The notes beneath the pieces were generated by a model that saw only the letters and a program-made list of their open reading frames with translations, searched no databases and was not told the DNA's origin. A DNA stretch of 7,707 nt. Origin: Mycoplasmatota bacterium (GTDB lineage: Bacteria; Bacillota_I; Bacilli_A; Izemoplasmatales; Izemoplasmataceae). Both the position numbers and the translations under genes were made by a program. Location of the stretch: positions 1 to 7,707 of the forward strand of contig DAOWHG010000015.1 in NCBI GenBank assembly GCA_030641535.1, in the 5' to 3' direction. Below are positions 6,444-7,707 of the stretch, one piece after another (the stretch's first letter is position 1; every line of letters starts with the position of its first letter).

Positions 6444-6956
6444 CTATTTATGAAATATTTCAATCTCTTTCTCACATTTTGCAGCTAAATTAGTTAACTC
6501 TTTTCCATCTAATCTGAATTTAATCCATTCTTTCATAGGAGAAGCTTTCATTTTTTCGTATATAGCTATAGAAGGTTTATTCCATCTTAAGCAAGACCAT
6601 TCAAAACGAATACATTCTTTAACTAGAGCAGTTTTAGCTAGGTAAGCTAACACTTGTTTTCCGTACCCTCTTCCACGCATTCCATTTTCAATAAATAAAT
6701 CTTCTAAATATAAAACTGATTTCCCAATAAAAGTTGAAAAAGAATAGAAGTAAATTGCAAATCCAATTTCTCTTCCTTCAGCTTCTAAAAACAAAACTCT
6801 TGCATAACCTTTATCAAAGATATTTGTCTCAATATCTTTAATAGTTAAAGTAACAAGTTTCGACATCTTTTCATACTTCGCAAATGCTTTAACGAAGTTT
6901 AATATTTTATCTGCCTCATCTCTTCTTGCAAGTCTAATATTTAACTCTTCATTCAT
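6444..6956 (-). CDS. GNAT acetyltransferase resembling diamine (spermidine/spermine) N-acetyltransferase
   Basis: A 170-residue single-domain GNAT enzyme that would transfer acetyl from acetyl-CoA to an amine in the cytoplasm. The acetyl-CoA loop is RGRGYG (94 to 99), preceded by YLEDLF (83 to 88). WNKPSIAIYEKM (125 to 136) has the WNxPSIxxY arrangement of the SSAT family, where the tyrosine (here Y133) is the proposed general acid. The AKYEKM segment (26 to 31) also matches the SSAT N-terminus (AKYE). These resemblances, recalled from the human SSAT sequence, favour polyamine or thialysine-like amine substrates, but substrate choice in this family is hard to predict. AAGGAG lies about 11 bases upstream of the ATG, followed by a GA repeat. 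It is a single-gene unit between its own promoter region and a strong terminator. Confidence 0.85.
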   Translation of the reverse strand: MNEELNIRLARRDEADKILNFVKAFAKYEKMSKLVTLTIKDIETNIFDKGYARVLFLEAEGREIGFAIYFYSFSTFIGKSVLYLEDLFIENGMRGRGYGKQVLAYLAKTALVKECIRFEWSCLRWNKPSIAIYEKMKASPMKEWIKFRLDGKELTNLAAKCEKEIEIFHK

Positions 6957-7039
6957 AATCTCTCTCTCTCCTTTTCACATTCAGTATTTTGATTATTTGT
7001 ATCATCAAAGCTAGTTTTTATAGTTATACTTATATAAAT

Positions 7040-7067
7040 ATATTACCACAAATTTTCATTTTTTCAA
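7040..7067 (-). promoter_or_regulatory. possible promoter of the acetyltransferase gene
   Basis: On the minus strand TTGAAA (7062 to 7067, 5 of 6) is followed after 16 bp by TAATAT (7040 to 7045, 4 of 6) with a TGG extension. The region is very AT-rich, and a TTGTGG/TATAAC pair just downstream is an alternative. Confidence 0.35.
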
Positions 7068-7117
7068 ATTACAATGATTATAAAAAATTGATAATCTAAA
7101 AAAAAATATAAAATCTC

Positions 7118-7145
7118 TTTTCAATAAAAAATAGTATGTTATAAT
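7118..7145 (+). promoter_or_regulatory. promoter of the glutamine synthetase gene
   Basis: TTTTCA (7118 to 7123) and a perfect TATAAT (7140 to 7145) are separated by 16 bp, with an extended -10 TGT at 7137 to 7139. A-tracts at 7081 to 7113 could act as an UP element. The predicted start is near 7152. No GlnR/TnrA-type palindrome (TGTNA-N7-TNACA) was found here. Confidence 0.7.
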
Positions 7146-7154
7146 ATGATTGCT

Positions 7155-7168
7155 TGAAAGCGTTTTTG
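7155..7168 (+). promoter_or_regulatory. cre-like operator at the glutamine synthetase transcription start
   Basis: TGAAAGCGTTTTTG matches the cre consensus TGWAARCGYTWNCW at 12 of 14 positions; the two misses are the last C and W. It lies just downstream of the predicted start, a usual place for CcpA repression. Confidence 0.5.
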
Positions 7169-7193
7169 CAATATAAAAATAAGGAGATTTGCC

Positions 7194-7707
7194 ATGTTTA
7201 AAACAATTAGTGAAATGATTAAGTATTGTAAAGAATTTAATGTTGAAGTTATTGATTTTAAAGTTGTAGACTTAAAAGGAAGATGGCATCGTCTTTCAAT
7301 TACTAGACAAAAATTATCAGAAGATATAATGGAAAAAGGTATTGGGTTTGATGGCTCTAGTTATGGGTTTTTAACTGTAGAGAATTCAGATATGGTTATG
7401 ATACCTGATTTAAGTTCGTGTTATATAGATTATCATAAAGAACATTCTACTTTAGTTAGTATCGCTAATATTTACATTATCGATGGACTAACATTAAGAA
7501 GATTTGAAGATGATCCTCGTTACATTGCTGAAAAAGCAGAAAACTTCATGATTGAAAGCGATATTGCTGATACATGTTTGCTCGGACCTGAATTTGAATT
7601 TTTCGTGTTGGATCATGTCTCATTTAAAAATACAAATCAACACATGGAAGTAAAGCTTAATTCTGAACAAGCCAACTGGAATATGGGTGATGATTCAAAA
7701 CAGAATA
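7194..7707 (+). CDS. glnA: type I glutamine synthetase, N-terminal 171 codons (cut by window edge)
   Basis: The open frame runs from an ATG, seven bases after AAGGAG, to the right edge without a stop. Glutamine synthetase makes glutamine from glutamate, ammonia and ATP in the cytoplasm as a dodecamer. The visible part covers the N-terminal beta-grasp domain and the start of the catalytic domain. GFDGSSYGF (51 to 59) corresponds to the active-site FDGSS loop, followed by ENSDMVMIPD (63 to 72), RFEDDPRYIAEKAE (103 to 116) and LGPEFEFFVLD (130 to 140). E133 and E135 match the metal-binding glutamates of the GPExEFF motif, with F134 in place of the usual proline. The sequence resembles the E. coli-like GSI forms more than B. 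subtilis GlnA by eye, but the missing C-terminal half, including any adenylylation loop, prevents a firm subtype. It is transcribed away from the other genes. Confidence 0.9.
   Translation, partial: MFKTISEMIKYCKEFNVEVIDFKVVDLKGRWHRLSITRQKLSEDIMEKGIGFDGSSYGFLTVENSDMVMIPDLSSCYIDYHKEHSTLVSIANIYIIDGLTLRRFEDDPRYIAEKAENFMIESDIADTCLLGPEFEFFVLDHVSFKNTNQHMEVKLNSEQANWNMGDDSKQN

Overview
The window comes from a low-GC (about 30% by eye) Bacillota-type genome. Supporting signs are strong AGGAGG-like ribosome sites, sigma-A-like promoters with extended -10 boxes, CcpA-type cre-like operators and U-tailed terminators. TGA is a real stop (it ends the iron-sulfur subunit gene inside an ATGA overlap) and tryptophan is read from TGG, so the code is standard bacterial and not the Mycoplasma code. 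I cannot name the genus; Clostridia, Erysipelotrichia and the Haloplasma/Izemoplasma-like groups all remain possible.

Positions 1 to 6180, all on the minus strand, hold most of one operon for a molybdenum hydroxylase of the xanthine dehydrogenase family. In transcription order (right to left) it encodes MocA, which makes the cytosine-dinucleotide form of the molybdenum cofactor; the FAD subunit; the [2Fe-2S] subunit; the molybdopterin-binding catalytic subunit; a polytopic membrane protein of unknown role; an XdhC/CoxI maturation factor; a THEP1-like P-loop NTPase with an altered Walker A; and the first five codons of another gene that leaves the window. The genes from mocA to the membrane protein are joined by 1 to 14 base overlaps. 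A 14-bp perfect hairpin separates that block from XdhC and the NTPase. Together the set reads as enzyme, cofactor supply and insertion machinery, plus a probable substrate- or metal-linked membrane partner. The active-site glutamates and arginine typical of purine hydroxylases appear to be present, so purine (xanthine/hypoxanthine) oxidation is the leading guess, but the substrate is not proven.

Positions 6181 to 6443 carry the mocA promoter region with two cre-like operators 72 bp apart, and a strong terminator for the next gene. Positions 6444 to 6956 (minus) encode a GNAT acetyltransferase resembling spermidine/spermine (diamine) N-acetyltransferases. Positions 6957 to 7193 form a divergent promoter region. 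From 7194 to the right edge (plus) is the N-terminal part of a type I glutamine synthetase with a clear promoter and a cre-like site at the expected transcription start. The whole window fits a theme of nitrogen-compound use (purine, polyamine, glutamine) under possible carbon catabolite control. The least explained part is the membrane protein inside the hydroxylase operon. No rRNA, tRNA, CRISPR, insertion sequence or phage feature was seen, and no gene-free stretch exceeds 300 bases.
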